A stretch of 5,436 bases of DNA from Bacteriovoracaceae bacterium (GCA_947442115.1 CANEVK010000200.1:1-5436); one strand, 5' to 3'; positions 1 to 4,823 are shown, counted from the stretch's first letter. Numbers and translations are program-made. Notes: generated by a model from the sequence alone, not told the origin.

Positions 1-1
1 A

Positions 2-598
2 AAGGCACCAAGTAAACCTTATCGCGTCATTGGTGATCGGATTGAAGCAGCGACATTCATTATTGCCGGCATCATGGGAGGTGGTGAAGTGAAGGTTAAA
101 GGCTTTAATCCTTCTCACTTACAATATGTTTTGGATACCCTCATAAAAATGGGAGCTAAGCTAGAAATAGGAAATGATTTTGTTTTGGTTCATCCATCCC
201 AACGATTAAAAGGGACAATGATCGAAACACTACCTTTCCCTGGATTTCCAACAGATGTTCAGGCGCAGATGATGGCGCTGATGAGTCTTGTCGATGGAAA
301 CTCGGTTGTGACTGAGACCATTTTTGAAAACCGTTTTATGCATGTTCCAGAAATGATCCGTATGGGGGCCAAAATTCAATTAAAAGGCAATGCCGCTCTT
401 ATTGAGGGGGTTGACTCTCTAAGTGGGGCGCCTGTTATGTGTACGGATCTTCGGGCCTCTGCCGCCTTAATTTTATGTGCCCTTGTGGCCCATGGACAAA
501 CTGAGATCCAGCGGGTTTATCACCTGGATCGGGGTTACGAAAAAATAGATGAAAAGCTCACAAAATTAGGAGCTAAAATTCAGCGTGTGAAGGGGTAG
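2..598 (+). CDS. murA: UDP-N-acetylglucosamine 1-carboxyvinyltransferase MurA, C-terminal half (5' end outside window)
   Basis: MurA transfers enolpyruvate from PEP to UDP-GlcNAc in the cytoplasm, the first committed step of peptidoglycan synthesis. The open frame enters from the left edge (first full codon at position 2) and shows 198 residues, roughly the second half of a protein that is usually about 420 aa. The visible part opens with a typical MurA stretch (YRVIGDRIEAATF). Visible residue 85 is the Asp of FPTDVQAQ, matching E. coli Asp305, the proposed general base. TETIFENRFMHVPEMIRMGA follows. Visible residue 151 is the Arg of DLRAS (E. coli Arg397). The HLDRGYEKIDEKL tail is near the C-terminus. 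The PEP-binding Cys/Asp loop (E. coli Cys115) lies outside the window. An ATG at 74 is internal and not the start. The stop TAG (596-598) is one base from the next start, suggesting an operon and translational coupling. The reading frame is intact, with no sign of decay. Confidence 0.96.
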   Translation, partial: KAPSKPYRVIGDRIEAATFIIAGIMGGGEVKVKGFNPSHLQYVLDTLIKMGAKLEIGNDFVLVHPSQRLKGTMIETLPFPGFPTDVQAQMMALMSLVDGNSVVTETIFENRFMHVPEMIRMGAKIQLKGNAALIEGVDSLSGAPVMCTDLRASAALILCALVAHGQTEIQRVYHLDRGYEKIDEKLTKLGAKIQRVKG

Positions 599-599
599 T

Positions 600-950
600 A
601 TGAATCATCCTGACTGTATATTTTGTAAGATCGTCGAGGGAAAAATTCCCTCAACTAAAGTTTTTGAAAATGATAAAGTTTACGCTTTTAAAGATCTTCA
701 TCCTCAGGCCTTTAAACACTATCTCTTTGTTCATAAATCTCATACTCGAGATGTAAATGACCTCATTCTTACTGATGGGAATCAGGTCGCTGATATTTTT
801 TCAGCGATTCAACAAGTGACGGTCAATGAGAAGCTTGATCAGATGGGATTTCGTGTCGTCACGAACATGGGATCCCATGGAGGACAGACCGTTTTCCATA
901 CTCACTTTCATTTACTAGGTGGAGAGCCTCTGAAAGGCTTTGGCCGTTAA
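600..950 (+). CDS. HIT (histidine triad) family nucleotide-binding protein, HinT-like
   Basis: This 116-residue protein is full length for the HinT/PKCI branch of the HIT superfamily. These are cytoplasmic dimers that hydrolyse nucleoside phosphoramidates and related adenylates. The active-site signature HTHFHLL is visible with His at 100, 102 and 104; by family knowledge the middle His (102) is the nucleophile. The preceding NMGSHGGQTVFH block (about 89-100) is the usual phosphate-contacting loop. C6-x2-C9 near the N-terminus, with His45 and His48, resembles the structural zinc site of some bacterial HIT proteins. The gene starts one base after the murA stop. Its Shine-Dalgarno AAGGGG (590-595) lies inside the end of murA, 4 nt from the ATG, so the two are probably translated in tandem. 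The exact substrate cannot be told from sequence. No intrinsic terminator with a U-tract follows; the next gene is convergent and ends 4 bp away. Confidence 0.95.
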   Translation: MNHPDCIFCKIVEGKIPSTKVFENDKVYAFKDLHPQAFKHYLFVHKSHTRDVNDLILTDGNQVADIFSAIQQVTVNEKLDQMGFRVVTNMGSHGGQTVFHTHFHLLGGEPLKGFGR

Positions 951-954
951 ATGA

Positions 955-976
955 TTAAGGGTTTTGAAGCCCTTGA
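955..976. other. Weak hairpin at the convergent gene ends
   Basis: AAGGG (957-961) pairs with CCCTT (970-974) across an 8-nt loop, extendable by one G-U and one A-U pair (955/976 and 956/975). It overlaps the last codons of the minus-strand gene and lies just past the HIT stop. Neither strand has a U-tract after the stem, so it is not a standard intrinsic terminator. It may only protect or pause the 3' ends, or be chance. Confidence 0.25.
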
Positions 977-1728
977 AAAACGGCAGCTAAAAGTGAGCGT
1001 TGGAGTTGATTCAGCTGGGTTGTTCTGGCCATAAAAATAATCGGACTTCTTTCTATTTGCGCGGTCGCGACAAATTGTCCGCGAGTGGGATGAAATTCAG
1101 TTATTTCAAAACTATCGTGGAATTTATCAAGGTAGTTTTGCATAAGTTCTTTTTCCTTTGCCCCCCCTTGAATGAAATTTGCTTTTTTACTACCACTCAG
1201 AATTGATTGAATCAGTTTTGGTCTTTCTCTTTTCTCATTGTTTTCATCTTTCTCTTCAGATTTGATGACATCATTAAAAATAATGCTTAGGTCTACGGCG
1301 CCCATATTCCTTTTAAGCCAGTACCAAAGTTCCTCAAAAAAACTGAGACGGTCTTTTTTCCAAAGATCTCTAAAATGATTGGTGATGTTCCACACGTTTT
1401 CTAAAGAATTAAAATTTTGGTGTAAGCACCATCTGTTTAAAATTTTTGAATAAAGATCTTTAAAGGCCTGGGGTTGGAGATTTTCAAATGAAGTAAAACT
1501 TAATGATTCATCTTTGGCATCAAGAATAGGGTAGTAGGCTTTTTCTTTTTCTAAAATACCAACCAAAGAATTAAAGTGCTCATTATCATCAATAAAGAGT
1601 GCTTGGAGGTTAAAATCTGGCAGGTCAGTAACATCAATCAGGCGTCCATCGATGGAGTTTTGATCCCAATCGAGCTCACGGATGAGGACTTGGCTTGATG
1701 AACGGATGAAACCGACTGAAATAATCAT
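955..1728 (-). CDS. Conserved-looking cytoplasmic protein of unknown function (257 aa)
   Basis: I do not recognise this protein. It has no signal peptide or membrane segment, so it is probably cytoplasmic. The N-terminal part (about 1-75) alternates beta-like and helical stretches. A Trp-rich helical middle (about 95-140, WNITNHFRDLW and FFEELWYWLKRN) leads into a hydrophobic strand, DLSIIFNDV (about 146-154). A very charged Lys/Glu loop (about 155-170) follows, then a C-terminal strand-and-helix region ending in QLQRSLLAAVFQGLQNP. The second half (helix, strand, charged insertion, strands, final long helix) is faintly like a divergent GAF-type sensor fold; this is inference only. The ATG at 1728 has a reasonable Shine-Dalgarno (GGTAGG, about 8 nt upstream) and a sigma-70-like promoter. 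The gene is monocistronic here, divergent from the 1792 gene and convergent with the HIT gene. It is probably real: it is long, has a good start and its composition matches its neighbours. Confidence 0.85.
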   Translation of the reverse strand: MIISVGFIRSSSQVLIRELDWDQNSIDGRLIDVTDLPDFNLQALFIDDNEHFNSLVGILEKEKAYYPILDAKDESLSFTSFENLQPQAFKDLYSKILNRWCLHQNFNSLENVWNITNHFRDLWKKDRLSFFEELWYWLKRNMGAVDLSIIFNDVIKSEEKDENNEKRERPKLIQSILSGSKKANFIQGGAKEKELMQNYLDKFHDSFEITEFHPTRGQFVATAQIERSPIIFMARTTQLNQLQRSLLAAVFQGLQNP

Positions 1729-1755
1729 GAATAAACCTACCCTTTTAATGCAGGC

Positions 1756-1784
1756 ATTTTAACAAACGCAACTTTAAGTTACAA
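1756..1784 (-). promoter_or_regulatory. Putative sigma-70 promoter for the minus-strand unknown gene
   Basis: Read on the minus strand: TTGTAA (1779-1784), a 17-bp spacer, then TAAAAT (1756-1761). A TG one base before the -10 hexamer gives an extended -10 look. Predicted transcription start is near 1749, leaving about 20 nt of leader containing the Shine-Dalgarno before the ATG at 1728. The -35 has 4/6 and the -10 5/6 consensus matches. It overlaps almost completely with the rightward promoter candidate at 1759-1785. Confidence 0.5.
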
Positions 1785-1785
1785 T
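1759..1785 (+). promoter_or_regulatory. Putative promoter giving a leaderless mRNA for the exported protein gene
   Basis: TACAAT (1780-1785) is a 5/6 match to the -10 box and sits 6 bp before the ATG at 1792. Transcription would therefore start at or next to the A of the start codon. A TTAACA (1759-1764) lies upstream with a short 15-bp spacer. No Shine-Dalgarno precedes the ATG, which fits leaderless translation. The -35 is uncertain. Confidence 0.45.
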
Positions 1786-1791
1786 GAACTC

Positions 1792-2430
1792 ATGGTGCAT
1801 CATTTGGTTCTTTTAAGTATTTTCTTTTTAAGTTTCAAGCTTTCGGCCCAAGACGAGCGCTATTACCGTCAGATTTTGAATGGTGAGCTGCCAAAATTAT
1901 CCCAAGTCGTCAAAGAACCCCCAAATGAAAAATTTAATGTTGTGGGTGCTTCTTACTTTGTTGATTTAAATAGTGATGGTTTTGAGGAGATGATTATACC
2001 CCTAAAAAAAGACGGGGTTGACTGGATTCAAATCAAAGATTCAAGCCAGCGGATTATTTTTGAGGAAAAAATATTAGCGATTGGGGGAGGAAGTTTCATT
2101 TATAAAATTAAACTTGCTCATATCTCGACAACGGCCAGAGTCCTCGTCCTCTATCTTGATGAAGGCTCAAGCTCAGGGAAAAAGTTTGAATCAACAGCGA
2201 GACTATTTTTACTAACTTATGAAAATAATGATTTATCGACGATGTCCTTGACTCAAGGCCCTCATCATTTTCATGAAAAGCAAGGCCAGCGTGAACAATA
2301 CTGGAGAAGAGATTATTCCGTTGAATTAAGAGATATAAATCAAGATGGAACTCGTGAATTTATAGTGAGCTTTGATCATATCCAAAGAATTATGCTCTAT
2401 AAGGGACATGGACTGTGGGAGCGCTTTTAG
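1792..2430 (+). CDS. Small exported protein with two DxNxDG calcium-loop-like motifs
   Basis: The product is a 212-residue secreted or periplasmic protein of unknown function. Residues 1-19 look like a signal peptide: a hydrophobic run (LVLLSIFFLSF), then KLSA before Gln20-Asp21. The leading charge is weak, with two His instead of Lys/Arg. There is no lipobox Cys. The mature part is beta-rich. It contains D58-x-N60-x-D62-G63-x-E65 (DLNSDGFEE) and, near the C-terminus, D181-x-N183-x-D185-G186-x-x-E189 (DINQDGTRE). These are the acidic loops typical of FG-GAP/VCBS beta-propeller blades and EF-hand-like calcium sites. Each is followed by a hydrophobic strand (MIIP, FIVSF), as in such repeats. 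Only two are seen, so a full propeller is unlikely. No Shine-Dalgarno is visible; a -10-like TACAAT 6 bp upstream suggests a leaderless mRNA. An ATG at 1784 is out of frame. The stop codon overlaps the stop of the convergent minus-strand gene. Confidence 0.85.
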   Translation: MVHHLVLLSIFFLSFKLSAQDERYYRQILNGELPKLSQVVKEPPNEKFNVVGASYFVDLNSDGFEEMIIPLKKDGVDWIQIKDSSQRIIFEEKILAIGGGSFIYKIKLAHISTTARVLVLYLDEGSSSGKKFESTARLFLLTYENNDLSTMSLTQGPHHFHEKQGQREQYWRRDYSVELRDINQDGTREFIVSFDHIQRIMLYKGHGLWERF

Positions 2431-2852
2431 GATACTTTTCTAATATCTTCATCAGATTTTTTAGACTCATTCTTTTGCCGTCTAAATTCTTCTAAGACTT
2501 TTATATTGGCAAGATTTTCTTCTCTGGCCTTGTTCTTCATTCTTTTCATCACTAAAAGACTAAGCACAGCTGGTAAAGAAAGTAGCAGAAATACTCCGAT
2601 GTATCGGAAAAATTCATCGGTATTATTCATTGACTTAGGACCACTTGAAATTTTTTGCTCTGGATGAGTCACGCCGTTTTGGTACTGGTCCATATCTTTT
2701 TCAAAATTAAACAGATTCTCCGTCCCTTGGGGAGCCGATTCAGGGTGTTCAACCTCAATCCCTACAAAATCCTCTACAGCAGGCTTTCTGCCTTGGGCAT
2801 AGGAAAACTGACTAAATAAGATCATTAAAAGGGCAAGTGTCTGAAAACGCAT
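2427..2852 (-). CDS. Small single-pass membrane protein with signal peptide, under a sigma-28-type promoter; function unknown
   Basis: I do not recognise this 141-residue protein as a named family. Visible topology: a signal peptide (residues 1-19, MRFQTLALLMILFSQFSYA, cleavage before Gln20), and a Pro/Glu-rich soluble segment likely in the periplasm (about 20-83). A transmembrane helix follows (about 84-102, FLLLSLPAVLSLLVM), then a strongly charged Lys/Arg/Glu cytoplasmic tail (103-141) rich in predicted helix. The positive KRMKNK directly after the helix supports an N-out/C-in orientation. This layout loosely recalls FliO-type flagellar export proteins, but I see no diagnostic motif and no fliP/Q/R neighbours, so I do not make that call. 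The ATG at 2852 has a good Shine-Dalgarno, GAGGT, 8 nt upstream. A FliA consensus promoter lies at 2874-2900. The stop codon shares bases 2428-2429 with the convergent gene's stop. Confidence 0.85.
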   Translation of the reverse strand: MRFQTLALLMILFSQFSYAQGRKPAVEDFVGIEVEHPESAPQGTENLFNFEKDMDQYQNGVTHPEQKISSGPKSMNNTDEFFRYIGVFLLLSLPAVLSLLVMKRMKNKAREENLANIKVLEEFRRQKNESKKSDEDIRKVS

Positions 2853-2864
2853 AGGTCAATACCT
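2853..2864 (-). promoter_or_regulatory. Small inverted repeat covering the Shine-Dalgarno of the 2852 gene
   Basis: In the minus-strand mRNA, AGGU and ACCU pair around a 4-nt AUUG loop directly before the AUG. The 5' arm is most of the GAGGU ribosome-binding site (2861-2865). A 4-bp stem is weak on its own; it could mildly restrain initiation or be chance. Confidence 0.25.
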
Positions 2865-2873
2865 CATAGAGAT

Positions 2874-2900
2874 TTATCGGCTTTCTTCATTATTACTTTA
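2874..2900 (-). promoter_or_regulatory. Sigma-28 (FliA) promoter, exact TAAA-N15-GCCGATAA, for the membrane-protein gene
   Basis: Read on the minus strand: TAAA at 2900-2897, exactly 15 bases (2896-2882), then GCCGATAA at 2881-2874. This is the full core consensus of FliA-dependent late flagellar promoters. The extended -35 (TAAAGTAA) matches TAAAGTTT at 6 of 8. The predicted transcription start is about 2867, giving a leader of about 15 nt that contains the GAGGT Shine-Dalgarno correctly placed for the ATG at 2852. The match of spacing, both boxes and position makes chance unlikely. Confidence 0.8.
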
Positions 2901-2904
2901 ATCC

Positions 2905-2932
2905 TAAAGATTGTTTTTTAATTGTCCGATAG
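2905..2932 (+). promoter_or_regulatory. Weaker sigma-28-like promoter for the TPR/FecR operon
   Basis: On the plus strand TAAAGATT (2905-2912) matches the FliA -35 TAAAGTTT at 7 of 8. TCCGATAG (2925-2932) matches the -10 GCCGATAA at 6 of 8. The spacer between TAAA and the -10 is 16 rather than 15. The predicted start near 2939-2940 leaves about 32 nt before the ATG at 2972. No convincing sigma-70 promoter was found in this gap for the plus strand. Only 4 bp separate its -35 from the -35 of the opposite promoter. Confidence 0.45.
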
Positions 2933-2958
2933 TTGAGCGTAGTTAGTAACTCTGACTT

Positions 2959-2967
2959 AAGGCCAGG
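2959..2967 (+). promoter_or_regulatory. Ribosome-binding site that sets the start of the coiled-coil/TPR gene at 2972
   Basis: AAGGCCAGG (2959-2967) precedes ATG 2972, giving AAGG at 9 nt or AGG at 4 nt. The open frame extends upstream to a TTG at 2933, but that codon has no Shine-Dalgarno. It also lies at or before the predicted transcription start, and it would put 13 polar residues before the signal/anchor sequence. Confidence 0.6.
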
Positions 2968-2971
2968 TCAT

Positions 2972-3697
2972 ATGAAGATTTTCCTCCTCCTTTGCGTTCT
3001 TTGTTCGGGATATGTTTATGCCCTTTGGAAATATGGGGGTCTTGATCAATCAGTTCTGGCAAAATGGAACGCTCAATTTGAGTATGAAAAAAAGTCACTC
3101 GAACTCGCGCGAGACAATCGCAAGCTTATGGCCCAGGTTTCTGACCTTAAGTATCAGCTCTCTGAACTCCAAGCAAAAAATAAATTTATTTCGGCCCAGA
3201 TGGAAAATTCAAAAACAGAAAAATCAGCTGTTGCAGAAAGAAGCATTGCGAGTGTTCCAAAGATTAAAACTGATGATCTCGTCAATTTTGAAGTCTATAA
3301 ATGGACCCCCGACAAGCTATTGGCCATTGGTGAAAAGGAACTCCATCATAAAAATTATGAAAAATCAGCTCAGTTTTATAATGAACTTATTGATCGTTTT
3401 CCAAAACACAAAATTGTCAGTGATCGAGTTCTTTTCGGTGCCGGTGTTGCAGCTTATGAGACTGGTAAAAGATATGACTGGTCTGAAAAACATTTAGAAA
3501 AATTAGTAAAAAACTATCCGAAATCAGAGTTCTACAGAGGAGCAAAGCTTTGGCTAGCCCTCGCTCAATATAATCAAGGTAATCAGGAAAAGTTTTTGGC
3601 AACGGTTGAAGAATTCAGACTCAAATATAGAAATACAGAAGAATGGAAAATTTTAAGTAGGTATTATGAAGACATCTCTTACAAAATTAAAAAGTAG
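2972..3697 (+). CDS. Membrane-anchored or exported coiled-coil/TPR protein, CpoB (YbgF)-like architecture
   Basis: With the ATG at 2972 the protein is 241 aa. Residues 2-19 form a hydrophobic signal peptide or uncleaved anchor (KIFLLLCVLCSGYVYALW). The Cys residues do not fit a lipobox. A charged helical stretch with heptad-like spacing (about 31-85, including LMAQVSDLKYQLSELQAKN) is a probable coiled coil. A polar linker (about 86-110) follows. The C-terminal 110-215 region is TPR-like: WTPDKLLAIGEKELHHKNYEKSA and FYNELIDRFPKH, then a second and third helical hairpin ending each repeat in NYPKSEFYRGAKL and FRLKYRNTEEW. Coiled coil plus TPR is the layout of CpoB and of BamD-like envelope scaffolds. 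The lack of tol-pal neighbours argues against calling it cpoB. It is likely periplasmic and binds a partner protein. Its end overlaps the FecR-domain gene by 32 bp, indicating coupled translation and possibly a shared complex. Confidence 0.88.
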   Translation: MKIFLLLCVLCSGYVYALWKYGGLDQSVLAKWNAQFEYEKKSLELARDNRKLMAQVSDLKYQLSELQAKNKFISAQMENSKTEKSAVAERSIASVPKIKTDDLVNFEVYKWTPDKLLAIGEKELHHKNYEKSAQFYNELIDRFPKHKIVSDRVLFGAGVAAYETGKRYDWSEKHLEKLVKNYPKSEFYRGAKLWLALAQYNQGNQEKFLATVEEFRLKYRNTEEWKILSRYYEDISYKIKK

Positions 3698-4748
3698 TTT
3701 TGCACTTTCACTTGTCTTATTCGCAACTGCAGGGTTAGCAAAACCAGTTGCCCAAGTGATAGATGTGAAGGGACAAGTTTTTGCTCTCGGCCTAGATGGG
3801 AGTACAAAAACTTTAAAAAACAATGATCATATTGAAGATAAGTCTGAAATTATGGTTGGTGAAGACGGACAAGTCACACTGAATGATTATTTCGATGCGA
3901 CTTATCACTTAATTCAAGGGTCACATCTTAAATTTTTTAATAAATCGGTTCAATTAAAAAAAGGTAAGGCTTGGATTCAATCTCTCAATTCAAGGCATCC
4001 CCTTAGTCTAACTACAGGCAATGGCCATGTCGCTTTCTGGAAGGGAGAGTTTATTGCCACGTTTGATCAGCCCACATCTAAAACGCAAATTTTAGTGGTG
4101 AATGGAGAAGTTGAGGTTTCAAATATTCTAGATAAGAATATGAAATATAATTTACCTGCTGGAACCTTTACTATGGTTGACCCTGAGGTTGAGAATGGAA
4201 TCCCAAGGGCGCCGACAAAAGTCGGTTTAAACTCACTACAGACGGCCCTCACTGAATTTAAATCACTGCCTCAGAAATTGCAGAGTCCAACGATTGAAGA
4301 AGTTGCACCTCAGGCACAAACTCAAACTCGCGCGATTGCATCTGTAGAAGAGCTCCCAGAAACGACTCCTGGAGAGGTTAAAAAAGGTGAGATTGTTTTT
4401 ATGTCGAATGGGCAGATGGTGTCTCGAGTTCCTGCCTCGGCGGCTGGAGCGGCCCACCAGTATTTAAGAAAAAAAATCTCAAAAAAGAAGGCTTTCCCAC
4501 TTACAAATGCCCCAATTGCCTTTTATGGTTTTACCCCGGAAGTGGCAGCTGTAAATACTTCGAATCTCGATACAGACCGTCAACCGGCTTCATTAGACAA
4601 TAAAGTGTCTATCGATATGCCAAAAAAGGTTGCTAGTGACACGAGTATTGATCGAGAGTTTGCTGAAACCTTAAGGTTAAATCAAGATTCCCAGCCTAAG
4701 CATACGAAAGAGTTAGAAAATTTGATTCAAGATTTAAAAAGTTACTAG
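3666..4748 (+). CDS. Exported FecR-domain protein
   Basis: The product is a 360-residue protein with a clear signal peptide (1-25, MKTSLTKLKSS then FALSLVLFATAGLA, cleavage before Lys26). Residues about 30-170 form a beta-rich FecR domain. VIDVKGQVFAL opens it, followed by GEDGQVTLNDYFDATYHLIQGS. The domain's central block follows as TTGNGHVAFWKGEFIATFDQ and ILVVNGEVEVSN, then YNLPAGTFTMV. The canonical VRGT-like turn is replaced by AFWKGEF. Unlike E. coli FecR, which is an inner-membrane anti-sigma/sensor, it has a cleavable signal and no internal membrane helix or N-terminal anti-sigma region. It belongs with the free-standing periplasmic or surface FecR-domain proteins whose role is mostly unknown. 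Residues about 200-360 are low-complexity (PQAQTQT, poly-Lys patches such as KKISKKK) and probably flexible. The start has AGTAGG only 4 nt before the ATG and lies inside the preceding TPR gene. An intrinsic terminator follows 38 bp after the stop. Confidence 0.88.
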   Translation: MKTSLTKLKSSFALSLVLFATAGLAKPVAQVIDVKGQVFALGLDGSTKTLKNNDHIEDKSEIMVGEDGQVTLNDYFDATYHLIQGSHLKFFNKSVQLKKGKAWIQSLNSRHPLSLTTGNGHVAFWKGEFIATFDQPTSKTQILVVNGEVEVSNILDKNMKYNLPAGTFTMVDPEVENGIPRAPTKVGLNSLQTALTEFKSLPQKLQSPTIEEVAPQAQTQTRAIASVEELPETTPGEVKKGEIVFMSNGQMVSRVPASAAGAAHQYLRKKISKKKAFPLTNAPIAFYGFTPEVAAVNTSNLDTDRQPASLDNKVSIDMPKKVASDTSIDREFAETLRLNQDSQPKHTKELENLIQDLKSY

Positions 4749-4751
4749 CTC

Positions 4752-4781
4752 TTGACATAACTTTGCACGCACATCTATTAA
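4752..4781 (+). promoter_or_regulatory. Promoter-like sequence firing directly into the operon terminator
   Basis: A perfect TTGACA (4752-4757) is followed after 18 bp by TATTAA (4776-4781, 4/6 match to TATAAT). It starts 4 bp after the FecR-gene stop. The expected transcription start near 4788 falls on the first stem bases of the terminator at 4787-4823. It would give either a roughly 35-nt terminated RNA or, with readthrough, a leader for the response regulator. The -10 is only moderate, so this is tentative. Confidence 0.4.
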
Positions 4782-4786
4782 TCTCC

Positions 4787-4823
4787 AACCCCTTAATTCT
4801 GAGGGGTTTTCTTTTTTTCTTTT
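4787..4823 (+). terminator. Strong intrinsic (Rho-independent) terminator of the TPR/FecR operon
   Basis: AACCCCT (4787-4793) pairs perfectly with AGGGGTT (4802-4808) across an 8-nt loop. A T-rich tract of about 15 bases interrupted by two C follows. It is oriented for the plus strand only, since no A-tract lies on the other side. It ends transcription from the 2972-4748 operon and may act as an attenuator for the next gene. Confidence 0.92.

Noticed and set aside
1000..1206. Open frame of 68 codons on the plus strand, opposite the minus-strand unknown gene
   Set aside because: No promoter or Shine-Dalgarno, and it is fully antisense to a longer gene with a good start; most likely chance.
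1749..1778. FliA-like TAAAGTTG on the minus strand before the unknown gene
   Set aside because: The -35 resembles TAAAGTTT, but no GCCGATAA-like -10 occurs at the right spacing; a sigma-70-type reading fits better.
2442..2462. ATCT-loop-AGAT stem followed by six T on the plus strand as a terminator for the exported protein gene
   Set aside because: The stem is only 4 A/T-rich base pairs, inside the coding region of the opposite gene; too weak to call.
2853..2970. Direct repeat AGGTCA at 2853-2858 and 2965-2970 flanking the divergent gap
   Set aside because: Six bases is within chance, and both copies are explained by the start regions of the two genes.
2933..2971. TTG start at 2933 for the coiled-coil/TPR protein
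   Set aside because: There is no Shine-Dalgarno before it, and it sits at or before the predicted transcription start. The ATG at 2972 has AAGGCCAGG upstream and puts the hydrophobic signal directly at the N-terminus.
3012..3497. Open frame of 161 codons on the plus strand, out of frame within the coiled-coil/TPR gene
   Set aside because: It lies wholly inside a gene with a signal sequence, coiled coil and TPR pattern. It has no ribosome site of note, and its translation is a low-complexity mix typical of a shadow frame.
3417..3602. Minus-strand open frame of 61 codons opposite the TPR region
   Set aside because: It is antisense to a well-supported coding region and has no start signals.
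4067..4457. Two minus-strand open frames (4067-4252 and 4263-4457) opposite the FecR-domain gene
   Set aside because: They are short, lack ribosome sites, and are antisense to a clear signal-peptide plus FecR gene.
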